NCBI RefSeq assembly: GCF_001623875.1
Contig: NZ_LWAE01000013.1
Location: 34,013-98,012, forward strand
Source of the DNA: Clostridium magnum DSM 2767
GTDB taxonomy: Bacteria > Bacillota > Clostridia > Clostridiales > Clostridiaceae
Direction of reading: 5' to 3'
Length of the DNA: 64,000 nt
Shown: positions 34,889-43,100 of the stretch, in pieces
How the letters are laid out: every line of letters starts with the position of its first letter
Position numbering within the stretch: position 1 is the stretch's first letter
The notes under the pieces: generated by a model
Told to the model about the DNA's origin: nothing
Seen by the model: the letters and a program-made list of their open reading frames with translations, nothing else
Database searches by the model: none
Translations under genes and position numbers: made by a program

Positions 34889-35549
34889 GGAAAAAGTAAT
34901 AAACTTAAACAATAATAATTTAGCGGTGGACTTAGATGAATTTTATAGTGATTTAATAGAAGGAGAAATACAACAGGAAGTAGGAGGCTATGATCCTGTA
35001 AAGTATGCAGAAAGATTTACTATAACTTCTTATGCGAAAGCAGATTTATACTTAGAAAAAGTGAAATGTCTAGACATTAGAGCTAGAAAGTATGAGGAAT
35101 CAGTTAAGGCTAAAGTGGATTTTCTGCAATCCAAGATAGATCAGTTGAAAAAAGAGTTGGCTGTTGAATTAGAAGATATAAATAATAACAAAAGTTTCTT
35201 TGAAAAGCTATTAAGTGATTACTTTGAATCACTGCCAAAGGAATCAAAGAAGGAAAGTAAGACTATGTGGAAATACAAGCTTGCTTCTGGTGAAATCATA
35301 AAGAAGAAGGCTACACAGAGTATTAAATGCTTAGATAAAGAGAATGTTTTGTTACAGTATGTAATCATGAATGCTCATGATGAATATATAAAAACAAAAC
35401 AGGAACTTGATTGGCAGGGATTGAAAAATGATTTAAAAATAAAAGACAATGTAATAGTTAACGAAAAAACTGGAGAGATAATAGAGGATGTTGAGGACAT
35501 TGTTATCGAGGAATCTCCTGAGAAATTTGAGATAAAGTTTAAGCTGTAA
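34887..35549 (+). CDS. Gp157-like phage protein
   Basis: About 220 residues. A long coiled-coil section (about 55-125: ARKYEESVKAKVDFLQSKID, LKKELAVELEDI) is followed by MWKYKLASGEIIKKKATQSI and an ending with LDWQGLKNDLKIKD and VNEKTGEIIEDV. This order, with the closing basic/Gly-Glu segment, is typical of siphovirus Gp157-family proteins, found next to annealing proteins in phage recombination operons. Its biochemical role is not settled. The position three genes after rad52 supports the call. Confidence 0.65.
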   Translation: MEKVINLNNNNLAVDLDEFYSDLIEGEIQQEVGGYDPVKYAERFTITSYAKADLYLEKVKCLDIRARKYEESVKAKVDFLQSKIDQLKKELAVELEDINNNKSFFEKLLSDYFESLPKESKKESKTMWKYKLASGEIIKKKATQSIKCLDKENVLLQYVIMNAHDEYIKTKQELDWQGLKNDLKIKDNVIVNEKTGEIIEDVEDIVIEESPEKFEIKFKL

Positions 35550-35692
35550 TTTCTGAATTTAATCAGCAATTATGTTTTAACTTAACAGATTTATTAGAAG
35601 TGCAAAGATTACTTTAAATTTTGCACTTCTCCTATTTTAATTGATTTTTAATATATGCTTTTTTAAAATAAATAATTAGGAGGGGATTTTAG

Positions 35693-35860
35693 ATGACAAT
35701 TGAAGACTTATATTGGCTTATATATGGGGTAGCAAGAAGTTTTGTAAAAGGTGACTTAGTATTTCTTCCAATAGCCATTGCTATTATTGGTTATATCATA
35801 TATAAAAAAACAACTAAACGTGCTTATTTATACACAGGACTATCAATTCTTATATGTTAA
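35693..35860 (+). CDS. Small membrane protein, 55 aa
   Basis: ATG 35693 preceded by AGGAGGGG and a degenerate box (GGATTTTAG). It has one clear hydrophobic helix (FLPIAIAIIGYIIYK) and a second weaker one near the C-terminus. It is unknown and is the last gene of unit B. Confidence 0.5.
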   Translation: MTIEDLYWLIYGVARSFVKGDLVFLPIAIAIIGYIIYKKTTKRAYLYTGLSILIC

Positions 35861-35906
35861 GTAATATTAGCAACAATCTACATTTTAACACTTTAATAAA
35901 AGTTGG

Positions 35907-36021
35907 AAAAGTATGATAAAAAATAAAATTATCATACTTTTGGTTGTATAAACTATTCTTTTATTAGAATTGATAAAAAAGAACTATAAGCAGATTAAGG
36001 ATAAAAATCCGCTTATAGTCC
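35907..36021 (+). terminator. Two consecutive terminator-like hairpins
   Basis: AAAAGTATGATAA pairs with TTATCATACTTTT (35907-35941). About 40 bases later GAACTATAAGC pairs with GCTTATAGTCC (35981-36021). The first has a T4 end and is probably the end of unit B. Confidence 0.7.
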
Positions 36022-36059
36022 TTCTTTAATGAGAGCATGTAATAATCTAAGTTGCACCA

Positions 36060-36430
36060 CTATAGATAACATGTATTACCTCACTATGATGTTTCCACCA
36101 TAATAAAGCAGTTCATTACCTATAATAATGGTTTCTTCGACTATATAAAATACCTACACAGCTATATATAACCTTTCGGCTATATATAACCATCTCAACA
36201 CTTCATATAATCTTAGCTCGACTATATATCATAAGTTGGAACCCTAATATAATCAGTATAACCGACTATATTAAAGCTTTTCCCCACAATATATAATCTT
36301 CCCTCTGACTATATATAAGCTATCTTTAGTAACCTATATATAATCGTTGGCCTACCCATATACACCTCTAGTTAGAAGCATATATAAATCTTGGCTCAAC
36401 TGTTACATACCCTACGCTATTATAGTAACC
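36060..36430 (+). repeat. Array of about 17 CTATATATAA-type boxes at roughly 22-bp spacing
   Basis: Boxes related to C-TATATATAA start near 36060, 36084, 36099, 36120, 36141, 36162, 36180, 36204, 36222, 36244, 36266, 36288, 36309, 36334, 36357, 36379, 36406 and 36418. Spacers are mostly 18-25 bases, unlike each other, and often contain CTT, CTC or CCT. There is no reading frame. The helical phasing points to a protein-binding array such as an origin, centromere or regulator site. Confidence 0.65.
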
Positions 36431-36503
36431 TTTTTAACAGGTTTATATCCTGGTAAATTTTAATTATTATCTAACTATATGATGAGTTGATGAATCATAT
36501 ATA

Positions 36504-36641
36504 TTGCATTTTACGGTTTGAAATGCTATAATTATTGTATAACAAAATACATTTTAACTTAAAAATTGTCTTATATATTTAAGGCAGTGGATTTTTTTCA
36601 AATTAAATTTTTTTCGGCAAATTGAATAAGGATATATGCAA
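36504..36641 (+). promoter_or_regulatory. Promoter and box leader of unit C
   Basis: TTGCAT (36504-36509), a 17-base spacer and TATAAT (36527-36532). The leader holds a box variant at 36589 (GGATTTTTTTCAAATT), TTTTTCGGCAAATT at about 36610, and GGATATATGCAAAT at 36630, the last abutting the terminator stem. Confidence 0.7.
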
Positions 36642-36687
36642 ATCTAATGGATTTCCAAAATTAATGGAAGTTTGTTAGATTTTTTTA
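36642..36687 (+). terminator. Leader terminator of unit C
   Basis: ATCTAA plus GGATTTCC pairs with GGAAGTTT plus TTAGAT (with wobble pairs) over a 9-base loop, followed by T7. It lies 40 bases before the first gene. Confidence 0.75.
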
Positions 36688-36725
36688 TTTCCTTAAAAAG
36701 GTTTTTACAAATAGGAGGTATTAGT

Positions 36726-36866
36726 ATGAAGAAGTTCAAAGTAACTTACAACTTGGACGGACAGGAATTTACGGAAACTATGAGTGAATGGCAGTTATCT
36801 AATCTTGAAAGAAGACTAGAAAACGGAGCTGATGAACAAATAGTTTATGTAGAAGAGATTAAGTAA
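36726..36866 (+). CDS. Small acidic protein, 46 aa
   Basis: ATG 36726 is set by AGGAGG ten bases upstream, itself next to a box variant (GGTTTTTACAAAT, 36700). The product is a two-strand plus helix peptide (KKFKVTYNLDGQEFTETMSE, LSNLERRLENGAD). It is unknown and is the first gene of unit C, directly after the leader terminator. Confidence 0.5.
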   Translation: MKKFKVTYNLDGQEFTETMSEWQLSNLERRLENGADEQIVYVEEIK

Positions 36867-36887
36867 CTAAAAAAATACTAAAAGAAA

Positions 36888-36901
36888 GGATTTGAGCAAA
36901 T
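36888..36901 (+). promoter_or_regulatory. Regulatory box abutting the start codon
   Basis: The exact box GGATTTGAGCAAAT ends directly before ATG 36902. Its own AAAGGA is the only ribosome binding sequence, so box and translation start coincide. Confidence 0.65.
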
Positions 36902-37234
36902 ATGATGATGGAATTCGTAAAAACAAGCTATTCAGTTGAGGTAAAGGATGTTAATGTTTCTAATTTAAGACTAAGTAAAGAATTAGCAGAGGAATTAGAA
37001 ATGGAGTTAGGTAAAAAGGAAAGGTTGTTAAGGGAGCAGATAAGATTCTTAGAAGCATTAGGAGATGTAGAAGTTTCCTATCACAGAGATGAGATTTTCA
37101 TAGAAGTAATAGGCGAACAGGCTGAAAGAATCTCTATGAAAATTGACAATGTTATCTGCAGCTATAACAATGCAGTAGCTAATTTACCAGAAGCATACAA
37201 AGCTTTATCTGAATTAGAGCTTATGTTAGCTTAA
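36902..37234 (+). CDS. Hypothetical protein, 110 aa
   Basis: A helical and acidic protein. LAEELEMELGKKERLLREQI is a long amphipathic helix, followed by a short beta part (DVEVSYHRDEIFIEVIGEQA) and a helical tail. Unrecognised. Three consecutive ATG codons begin the frame; the first adjoins the box. Confidence 0.5.
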   Translation: MMMEFVKTSYSVEVKDVNVSNLRLSKELAEELEMELGKKERLLREQIRFLEALGDVEVSYHRDEIFIEVIGEQAERISMKIDNVICSYNNAVANLPEAYKALSELELMLA

Positions 37235-37244
37235 ACATCAAATT

Positions 37245-37329
37245 GGATTTATGCAAATTACTAAAGAGGGAGAGGAAATAAAATACTTCTCCCTCTGGAT
37301 TTAAGAAAATTATAATTAGGAGGATTTTT
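37245..37329 (+). promoter_or_regulatory. Box - hairpin - box module
   Basis: The exact box GGATTTATGCAAATT (37245) is followed by a 9-bp hairpin, AGAGGGAGA with TCTCCCTCT (37265-37296), directly followed by the variant GGATTTAAGAAAATT (37297). TTAGGAGG for the next gene and a degenerate third box (37322) then follow. Confidence 0.65.
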
Positions 37330-37333
37330 AAAA

Positions 37334-38470
37334 ATGATAACAGTAAAGGATTTAAATTTATTAGCTCCATATATGGCAAAAGGTAAGGTATTGAACATGG
37401 AGGTTAAGGAGTTTGGAAGAACAAGAAATAGAGGTGCAGTAAGAGAGGTACTTCTTGAATTTGAAGATGGTACTAAACTTACTGGTGATCTAAATAATCC
37501 AAACTTCAAAATGACTAAGCTTCAAGGATTAACTACTATTGCTAGTTACTTCGTCAGGGGAAAATATGGAAATAATCAATGGCGTGGGAATTTTAGTGGC
37601 CTCTTAGTGAAAGACTTAATAGAATTCTATAATCCAAAATTCGCTATTGATCCAATGGTGGGAGGAGGCACATCACATCAGGTTTTCTCCGAAATGGGAG
37701 TAAATAACCTATGTCTTGACCTAAATCCTCGCTGGGGCGAATTTGATGCTTTAAACATGGAATTACCTTGCAGCTCAGACTTTATATTGTGGCATCCACC
37801 ATACATGGCTTTTGAAGGAAGCTCAATGCCTAGATACAGTGGTGTTGAATGGGGAAAGCAAAAGCACAGTTCAGATGGAAGTCATATAACTGATCCAGTA
37901 GAGTTCACTAAGTGGTTTAATAAAATACAAGCCAACTTTTATGCAAGTCTACGTAAGGGCGGTAGAATGGCAATAGTTATGGGGGATAGCCGATATAGAG
38001 GGAAGTACTATAGCATGTTCAAGAATATGGATATGTATGGAACACTAGAGCAAGTAATTATAAAAGAGCAACACAATTGTATCTCTGATTCCATAAAGTA
38101 TTCTGGAGCAAAGTTCATTCCGATTCAACATGAGTATCTGGTAATTATTAGAAAAGATGATAATTACATTTTTCCTTGTCACATTGTTAAATCAGTAAAT
38201 GTTGACATAAGAAAGAGTGAAAAAATAACTTGGAAAACACTTGTACAAGCAACTCTTGAAAACATGGGAGGCAAGGCAAGTGTAGGAGAACTTTATGAAG
38301 CTCTTAGTAAGCACCAAAAAGCTAAAACTAACAATAATGTTAGAGAAAAAATCAGACAAGTTCTAGGTAAGTATAGCCAAGAATTTGAAAGAGTAGCAGA
38401 TGGGGTTTTTAAACTAAGAGATTTATCCAGCAGAGTTAGCAGCAACAATTTAGTTGTTCAAGCTTTATAA
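37334..38470 (+). CDS. DNA methyltransferase with C-terminal winged-helix-like domain
   Basis: 378 residues. After an N-terminal part, the methyltransferase core shows motif I DPMVGGGTSHQVF near 110-122, an acidic LDLNPRWGEFDAL, and the catalytic motif IV WHPPYM near 155-160 in place of the usual D/N-PPY. Later strands are MAIVMGDSRYRG. This is an amino-methyltransferase (N6-adenine or N4-cytosine). Residues about 298-365 form a helical domain (LENMGGKASVGELYEALSKH) resembling HARE-HTH modules. No restriction enzyme adjoins it, so a protective or regulatory role on the plasmid is likely. Confidence 0.75.
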   Translation: MITVKDLNLLAPYMAKGKVLNMEVKEFGRTRNRGAVREVLLEFEDGTKLTGDLNNPNFKMTKLQGLTTIASYFVRGKYGNNQWRGNFSGLLVKDLIEFYNPKFAIDPMVGGGTSHQVFSEMGVNNLCLDLNPRWGEFDALNMELPCSSDFILWHPPYMAFEGSSMPRYSGVEWGKQKHSSDGSHITDPVEFTKWFNKIQANFYASLRKGGRMAIVMGDSRYRGKYYSMFKNMDMYGTLEQVIIKEQHNCISDSIKYSGAKFIPIQHEYLVIIRKDDNYIFPCHIVKSVNVDIRKSEKITWKTLVQATLENMGGKASVGELYEALSKHQKAKTNNNVREKIRQVLGKYSQEFERVADGVFKLRDLSSRVSSNNLVVQAL

Positions 38471-38482
38471 GGAGTAATTGAT

Positions 38483-38635
38483 ATGATTATGGTTTATTAC
38501 AAAACTAGAAAAAATCAAGTTTTAGTAAATTTTAAATCTATGACCGATTCGGATTATGAGAAATTTGAAAAGGACATAGCAAATAAAAAAATCAGAGCTT
38601 ATATAGTTGGAGTAGAAATAAGCTTTGTAAATTAA
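38483..38635 (+). CDS. Small hypothetical protein, 50 aa
   Basis: ATG 38483 with AAGGAG five bases after the methyltransferase stop. It is a compact beta-alpha-beta peptide (YYKTRKNQVLVNFKSMTDSD, then IRAYIVGVEISFV). It is translationally close to the methyltransferase gene. Function unknown. Confidence 0.5.
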   Translation: MIMVYYKTRKNQVLVNFKSMTDSDYEKFEKDIANKKIRAYIVGVEISFVN

Positions 38636-38683
38636 CTGTTAATCAGGATTTAAGAAAATTAAAATTTGAAAGGATTTTAGCAT

Positions 38684-39622
38684 ATGAAAAGAAAGGTTGA
38701 TAAAAACCAACTAAATATCTTTGATTTAATGGTGGATTTTAAAGACTTTACCTTTACACACAAGTATCAGAGGCACTTAAGGAAGATGTTCTTTTCACTA
38801 TCACCTAAGAGGCCGGACATAGAAGCCGTTAAAATGGCAAAGCCAAAAAACCTGTTACTAGCATATGCTACCTGGAAGAATCAAAAGGGAAAGTATAAAC
38901 TGAGTACCTTCATTGAATCCTTATGGGCAGAAGGATACCGACCTACAATAATCTTAGATAGTGGAGCATATTCATTTTCTAATCAAGATATTGATATATC
39001 CCTAGCAGATTATAGGGAAGGAATTGAAGATACTTTTGAAAGGGAATTATCCGTTGAGGAATTAGCTCTTGATTATCTTTATTCTCAATATCATGGTGGT
39101 GTGGATTTGGAGGATGAGGACCAAGACGTTGAGATTTTAAATTACATCAATTATATATATCAAAATTCTAAGTATATAGATTATGTTGTAAGTTTAGATC
39201 ACTTCGTAGACAGTAAAGTATCCCTTGAAAATTTCAAATTCTTCAAGGCTATAGGCATAAAGTCAATGCCAACATTCCACATAGGTGAAGATTATTCTGT
39301 ACTTGATGAATATATAAAATTGGGAGCTGATAATATCGGTTTAGGTGGTACAGTTCCTATTAAATTAAGTGGTGGTAAAGGAGTAAATTCAATCATTATA
39401 TCATGGGTTAATAATACTCTAATAAAATATCCAAATATTAAGTTCCACTTATTCGGCTGTCAAGATCCTAAGATACTAAATCACTGTCTTGAAAGTTTAT
39501 ATTCCTCTGATGGAGCTGCATGGATAATAAGTGCAGGCAATAAATATGACAGAAAAATAGGTATCGAACACAAGGTAAGACTTGCAGTTAGGAACATTGA
39601 ATTAAAAGAGTGTGCAATTTAG
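38684..39622 (+). CDS. TGT-fold protein resembling DpdA-type base-exchange enzymes
   Basis: 312 residues. Shared with the tRNA-guanine transglycosylase superfamily are LDSGAYSFSN near 87-96 (family DSG[GA]F/Y), VVSLDHF near 167-173 (second Asp), and ADNIGLGGTVP near 219-229 (glycine-rich phosphate loop). FHLFGCQDP and a late Cys follow. Phage and island members (DpdA) insert 7-deazaguanine bases into DNA rather than tRNA. No preQ0 synthesis gene is visible here. Placement between a DNA methyltransferase and an ArdC-like gene supports DNA modification, but this is inference. Confidence 0.6.
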   Translation: MKRKVDKNQLNIFDLMVDFKDFTFTHKYQRHLRKMFFSLSPKRPDIEAVKMAKPKNLLLAYATWKNQKGKYKLSTFIESLWAEGYRPTIILDSGAYSFSNQDIDISLADYREGIEDTFERELSVEELALDYLYSQYHGGVDLEDEDQDVEILNYINYIYQNSKYIDYVVSLDHFVDSKVSLENFKFFKAIGIKSMPTFHIGEDYSVLDEYIKLGADNIGLGGTVPIKLSGGKGVNSIIISWVNNTLIKYPNIKFHLFGCQDPKILNHCLESLYSSDGAAWIISAGNKYDRKIGIEHKVRLAVRNIELKECAI

Positions 39623-39641
39623 TTGAGAATATTTATCCAAA

Positions 39642-39682
39642 GGATTTTAGCAAATTAGAAATTTGAAAGGGGATTTTTGCAA
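39642..39682 (+). promoter_or_regulatory. Two exact regulatory boxes
   Basis: GGATTTTAGCAAATT at 39642-39656 and GGATTTTTGCAAAT at 39671-39684; the second overlaps the ATG at 39683 and shares its GG with the ribosome binding site GAAAGGGG. Confidence 0.7.
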
Positions 39683-40858
39683 ATGACAAATGAAAATGTA
39701 GTAAATAAAGAGGAAATGCAAGAGTATCAAAAACAACTAATTGAAGGTGTACAAGGAGTTCTATCTTCTGATAAATGGAAGGAATACTTAACTGTACAAA
39801 GTAAATTTCACAAGTTTTCTTTCAACAATACCATAATGATACTGTTACAAAACCCAAGTGCAACAATGGTTATGGGAAAGAAAAAGTGGAATGAACTTAA
39901 CAGGGAAGTAATCATAGGGGAGGAGCCAATCAAAGTATTTGCACCTAAGTTCAAGACCTATAACAAAGATAATAAAGGCAAACCCAAGGTAGAAATCTCT
40001 AAATTCAGTAAAGGTGATGTGCTTAATGTTAAAGGTGAAATAATTAAGCAGGACTTCAAAGGAAAGAATGGATATGGCATTTACCTTATGGAGATAGACC
40101 AAATGAACTATGATGATATGACCGGATATTTAAGAGTTGTATCAGCTACTGAAGAATTAGAGATTGGGGGCATATATAGGCTTGATGGAGTAATAGATAC
40201 CTATAAAAACTTAAAGCAATTAAAAGTGACTGATATAGAGTGTCTAGGTAAGGCTAGTAAAAAAGCCAAAGGGCAAATATTAACTGGATTCCAACTTGTA
40301 GATTTATACGACCTATCACAAACTGAGGGAGAAGATCTTCCAGAGATATGTGAGGACATTACAGGGGATAGTGAGCAGGCACAACTTATTTTAGAGATAT
40401 TATCTAAGATAGTTGATATTCCTATTGTTGAGGAGGATATAGAGCATAATGGTTACTTTAGTCCTTCTGAACAGAAGATAGGAATAAAAAAGTCCTTAAG
40501 TCTAAACCATAAAGCTAAGACAGGCATCCATGAGTATTCACATTATGTTATGGACAAGTTAAAAGCTGGTGGCCTCGATTTATCTAAGTACACTAAAGAT
40601 ACTAAGACTAAAAAAGGCTTATACGCTGTTGAAGAGGTAATCGTTGAATCTATCGCCTTCATGGTATGTAAGTACTATAACATTGATACTTCAAAATACT
40701 CTTTTGAATATGTAGCTTCTTGGAGCGGAAATGTTTCTAAAGTTAAGGAAGTAGGCGGTTTAATCCAGAAATACTTCTCAAAAATTATAGAAAAGATGGA
40801 AGCAGCTAAGAATGAGATACTTGGAATTGATACAGAACTACAGGCTGAAGCAATGTAG
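39683..40858 (+). CDS. ArdC-like protein with zincin domain
   Basis: 391 residues from ATG 39683. The N-terminal 130 residues follow the ArdC-N pattern: KFHKFSFNNTIMILLQNPSA, then GKKKWNELNREVI and VFAPKF. A central OB-like part (GYLRVVSATEELEIGG) is inserted. The C-terminal half is a zinc metallopeptidase fold with the HExxH motif in TGIHEYSHYVMD near 283-294 and a distal Glu in EEVIVESIAF. ArdC-type proteins bind single-stranded DNA and protect incoming plasmids from restriction. Its stop codon lies inside the next box. Confidence 0.75.
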   Translation: MTNENVVNKEEMQEYQKQLIEGVQGVLSSDKWKEYLTVQSKFHKFSFNNTIMILLQNPSATMVMGKKKWNELNREVIIGEEPIKVFAPKFKTYNKDNKGKPKVEISKFSKGDVLNVKGEIIKQDFKGKNGYGIYLMEIDQMNYDDMTGYLRVVSATEELEIGGIYRLDGVIDTYKNLKQLKVTDIECLGKASKKAKGQILTGFQLVDLYDLSQTEGEDLPEICEDITGDSEQAQLILEILSKIVDIPIVEEDIEHNGYFSPSEQKIGIKKSLSLNHKAKTGIHEYSHYVMDKLKAGGLDLSKYTKDTKTKKGLYAVEEVIVESIAFMVCKYYNIDTSKYSFEYVASWSGNVSKVKEVGGLIQKYFSKIIEKMEAAKNEILGIDTELQAEAM

Positions 40859-40959
40859 GATTTAAGCAAATTAATAAGAGGGGATATGAATTAAACTTAT
40901 CCCCTCAATAAAAGGATTTATGCAAATTAAAATAATAACAAGAAGGGATTTGAGCAAAT
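40858..40959 (+). promoter_or_regulatory. Box - hairpin - box - box module
   Basis: The exact box GGATTTAAGCAAATT (40858) overlaps the preceding stop codon. A 9-bp hairpin follows, GAGGGGATA with TATCCCCTC (40878-40906), then exact boxes GGATTTATGCAAATT (40914) and GGATTTGAGCAAAT (40946), the last abutting ATG 40960. Confidence 0.75.
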
Positions 40960-41334
40960 ATGTACGAATTAGCATTGGATTTAAACATGGGTTATATTGA
41001 TGAAAAAGGTGAGATTGTAAGAGAATACTCAGCTGAAGCAGAAGGAGAGGTATATAGAAGCGTAGAAGCTTTTGAGAAAAAGGAAGGTATATGCTATATC
41101 AACGTTTTTGATGTTGAGTTTACCTATAAAGATTTCTTGGAAGAAGATTGCGGAAATGAAGAAATTGCTAGGTGGTGTTTTGAAATGATGATTTGCACCT
41201 GGAATTTCCCCGATTCTTACTTTGAAGATGGAGTTCAAGAGGGCTACTTTACTCAATGTGATAAGTGTTGCTACATTTATGATCACAATGAGATTAAAGA
41301 ATGTCCAAAATGCAAGACACCGTACAAAGGCTAA
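40960..41334 (+). CDS. Hypothetical protein with C-terminal zinc ribbon, 124 aa
   Basis: The N-terminal 85 residues are acidic and beta-rich (YELALDLNMGYIDEKGEIVR). The last 30 hold CDKCC and CPKCKTPY, a rubredoxin-like zinc ribbon. The start abuts the regulatory box, with GAAGGGA as the only binding site. Function unknown. Confidence 0.55.
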   Translation: MYELALDLNMGYIDEKGEIVREYSAEAEGEVYRSVEAFEKKEGICYINVFDVEFTYKDFLEEDCGNEEIARWCFEMMICTWNFPDSYFEDGVQEGYFTQCDKCCYIYDHNEIKECPKCKTPYKG

Positions 41335-41343
41335 TTATAAAAA

Positions 41344-41358
41344 GGATTTGAGCAAATA
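41344..41358 (+). promoter_or_regulatory. Regulatory box
   Basis: The exact box GGATTTGAGCAAATA, followed by GAAAGGGAG before the ATG at 41381. Confidence 0.65.
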
Positions 41359-41380
41359 AAAAAAGAAAGGGAGAACGAAA

Positions 41381-41662
41381 ATGGGATTTAAAAGTAAAAA
41401 CAAAATGAATCTAAAAGCTAAACCTTTAGAGCAGTTAGTTGAAATTGAGACAAACTTTATTGAGGAAGCTGAAACTGTTAAGGTGCAGGTTGGCTCTGAA
41501 ATATATGAGAAAGTTTTTACTAGAAAATTCTTAGGTGCTGAGATAGACACTAAGATAGCTATGATGGGAGAAGATCTAAAAATCATAGAAAGAAAAAAAC
41601 TTTCAAGAGATGAAATAAAGTTATATTTATTAGACACAATTCAAAACGGTTTAGCGTTCTAA
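41381..41662 (+). CDS. Hypothetical protein, 93 aa
   Basis: A small protein with a basic N-terminus, a beta-rich middle (EAETVKVQVGSEIYEKVFTR) and a helical end. It has a good ribosome binding site and a box upstream. It lies directly before the beta clamp gene. The family is unknown. Confidence 0.5.
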   Translation: MGFKSKNKMNLKAKPLEQLVEIETNFIEEAETVKVQVGSEIYEKVFTRKFLGAEIDTKIAMMGEDLKIIERKKLSRDEIKLYLLDTIQNGLAF

Positions 41663-41676
41663 CTTTTTAATATTAA

Positions 41677-41703
41677 GGATTTAAGCAAATTGAAAGGATG
41701 GAT
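41677..41703 (+). promoter_or_regulatory. Regulatory box
   Basis: The exact box GGATTTAAGCAAATT (41677-41691), followed by AAAGGATGG and a second partial box next to the dnaN start. Confidence 0.65.
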
Positions 41704-41709
41704 TTAAAA

Positions 41710-42816
41710 ATGAAAATTAACATATTAAAACAAGAATTAGTAGAGGCTTTAAATGCTATAGGTAGAGTAATGGGAAGTAATGTTGCAATACCTTTATTAA
41801 AAGGATTTGTTATATCTGCTAAAGGTGATCAAATCACAATGTTTGCCACTAACACTGATATATCAACTAAAGCAATCATAAAAGCAGAGATATTTGAAGA
41901 AGGGGAAATCGTAATAGCTGATGGTAAGCTGTTCAACGATATTATAAGGAAACTTCCTAAAGATGAAGTTAAGCTTGAAGTTAAAGAAGGCAATATTGAA
42001 ATTAAAAGCGGAAGAAGTAAATCTAAACTTCAAATCATAGGAACAGAAGATTTTCCAAAGGCCCCAACATTCAAGGAGGACAAGTCATTCAAAATAAAAG
42101 GAAGCACATTAAAGGAACTAATATCTAAATCAGTATTTGCAATAGCAACGGATGAAGTAAGACCTGTTCTTACTGGTGTATACTTTGAAGTAAAGTCTGG
42201 ATTACTTAATCTGATAGCTCTTGATGGAATAAGATTAAGCCATACTTATACAACAGTAAGTGATGAAGCAGAGGGACTATCTGCTATAGTACCAGGTAAA
42301 GGAGCTATAGAAATAAGCAAAGCTATTGAAGAAGATGAAGAAATAACACTTGCATTCAGTAGTAATCACTGCTTATTTAAAACAGATAGTAAAGAAATAG
42401 TGGTAAGATTGCTGGATGGAGAGTATATTAAGTATTCCAGCATAATGCCTACTGAATTTAGCAAAACCATTACTACAGGTAAAAAAGAGATTGTTGATGC
42501 AATTGAAAGAGCCGCTATAGTTGCCAAAGAAGGTAGCAACCCAATAATACTATTAATTGAAAATGGCAAGTTAAATATAACTGCAAAAAGCCAATTAGGT
42601 TGCACTTCTGAAGATATAACTGTAGAGGAATCTGGTGCTGATTCACTAGAAATAGCTTTCAATAATAAGATTTTATTAGAGGGGCTAAAGGCTGCTAGTA
42701 GCGAAAAGGTTAAATTACAGTTTAACAGTAGCACTTCACCATGTCTTATAGTACCTTCTGATGATTCAGATGAAGCATTTGAATACCTAGCACTACCTGT
42801 TAGAATTAGAAGCTAA
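41710..42816 (+). CDS. dnaN: DNA polymerase III beta subunit (sliding clamp)
   Basis: 368 residues from ATG 41710, set by AAAGGATGG; an ATG at 41698 lies inside that site. The full clamp has three domains: KINILKQELVEALNAIGRVM at the start, then IPLLKGFVISA, VRPVLTGVYFEVKSG, LIALDGIRLSH, and a C-terminal YLALPVRI in place of the host YLIMPMRL. It forms a ring that holds the replicative polymerase on DNA. It is the usual length, so probably functional. A plasmid-borne clamp suggests partly autonomous replication or repair. Last gene of unit C. Confidence 0.93.
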   Translation: MKINILKQELVEALNAIGRVMGSNVAIPLLKGFVISAKGDQITMFATNTDISTKAIIKAEIFEEGEIVIADGKLFNDIIRKLPKDEVKLEVKEGNIEIKSGRSKSKLQIIGTEDFPKAPTFKEDKSFKIKGSTLKELISKSVFAIATDEVRPVLTGVYFEVKSGLLNLIALDGIRLSHTYTTVSDEAEGLSAIVPGKGAIEISKAIEEDEEITLAFSSNHCLFKTDSKEIVVRLLDGEYIKYSSIMPTEFSKTITTGKKEIVDAIERAAIVAKEGSNPIILLIENGKLNITAKSQLGCTSEDITVEESGADSLEIAFNNKILLEGLKAASSEKVKLQFNSSTSPCLIVPSDDSDEAFEYLALPVRIRS

Positions 42817-42826
42817 TATAAATTTT

Positions 42827-42868
42827 AGGTTAGAGTAAGAGTTTTTCTCTCTCTAACCTTTTATTTTT
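42827..42868 (+). terminator. Intrinsic terminator of unit C
   Basis: AGGTTAGAG pairs with CTCTAACCT, followed by a T-rich stretch. Confidence 0.8.
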
Positions 42869-42887
42869 AATACAAGATTTACATAGA

Positions 42888-42935
42888 GTAGAAATACAAT
42901 TAAGTTATGTTCTGAAACAATTATGTACTGTACTG
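42888..42935 (+). repeat. Copy of the 21-bp repeat (first location)
   Basis: GTAGAAATA precedes CAATTAAGTTATGTTCT (42897), then a degenerate second unit (CAATTATGTACTGTACT, 42918). It matches the four-unit array at 47228 including the sequence just before it. Confidence 0.6.
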
Positions 42936-43100
42936 AAGATAGTTTTTTTTATTCTTCATAATTACAAAAGAAAATAAAAAAATAAATATTGCAAACTATG
43001 TAATTAGTAGACTAATCATATGGATTGAAATTATTTCACAAAAGTGGTACAATATAAACATAAGATAATATGCATTATTATTAAAAAGGTGGTGGAACTG

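Noticed and set aside
36060..36430. CRISPR array
   Set aside because: The repeated words are only 8-10 bases and degenerate, spacing varies from 12 to 27, and no cas gene is present.
43044..43100. Longer N-terminus of the third TnpB
   Set aside because: The extra 19 codons overlap the promoter region and have no binding site, whereas ATG 43101 has AAAGGTGGTGG.
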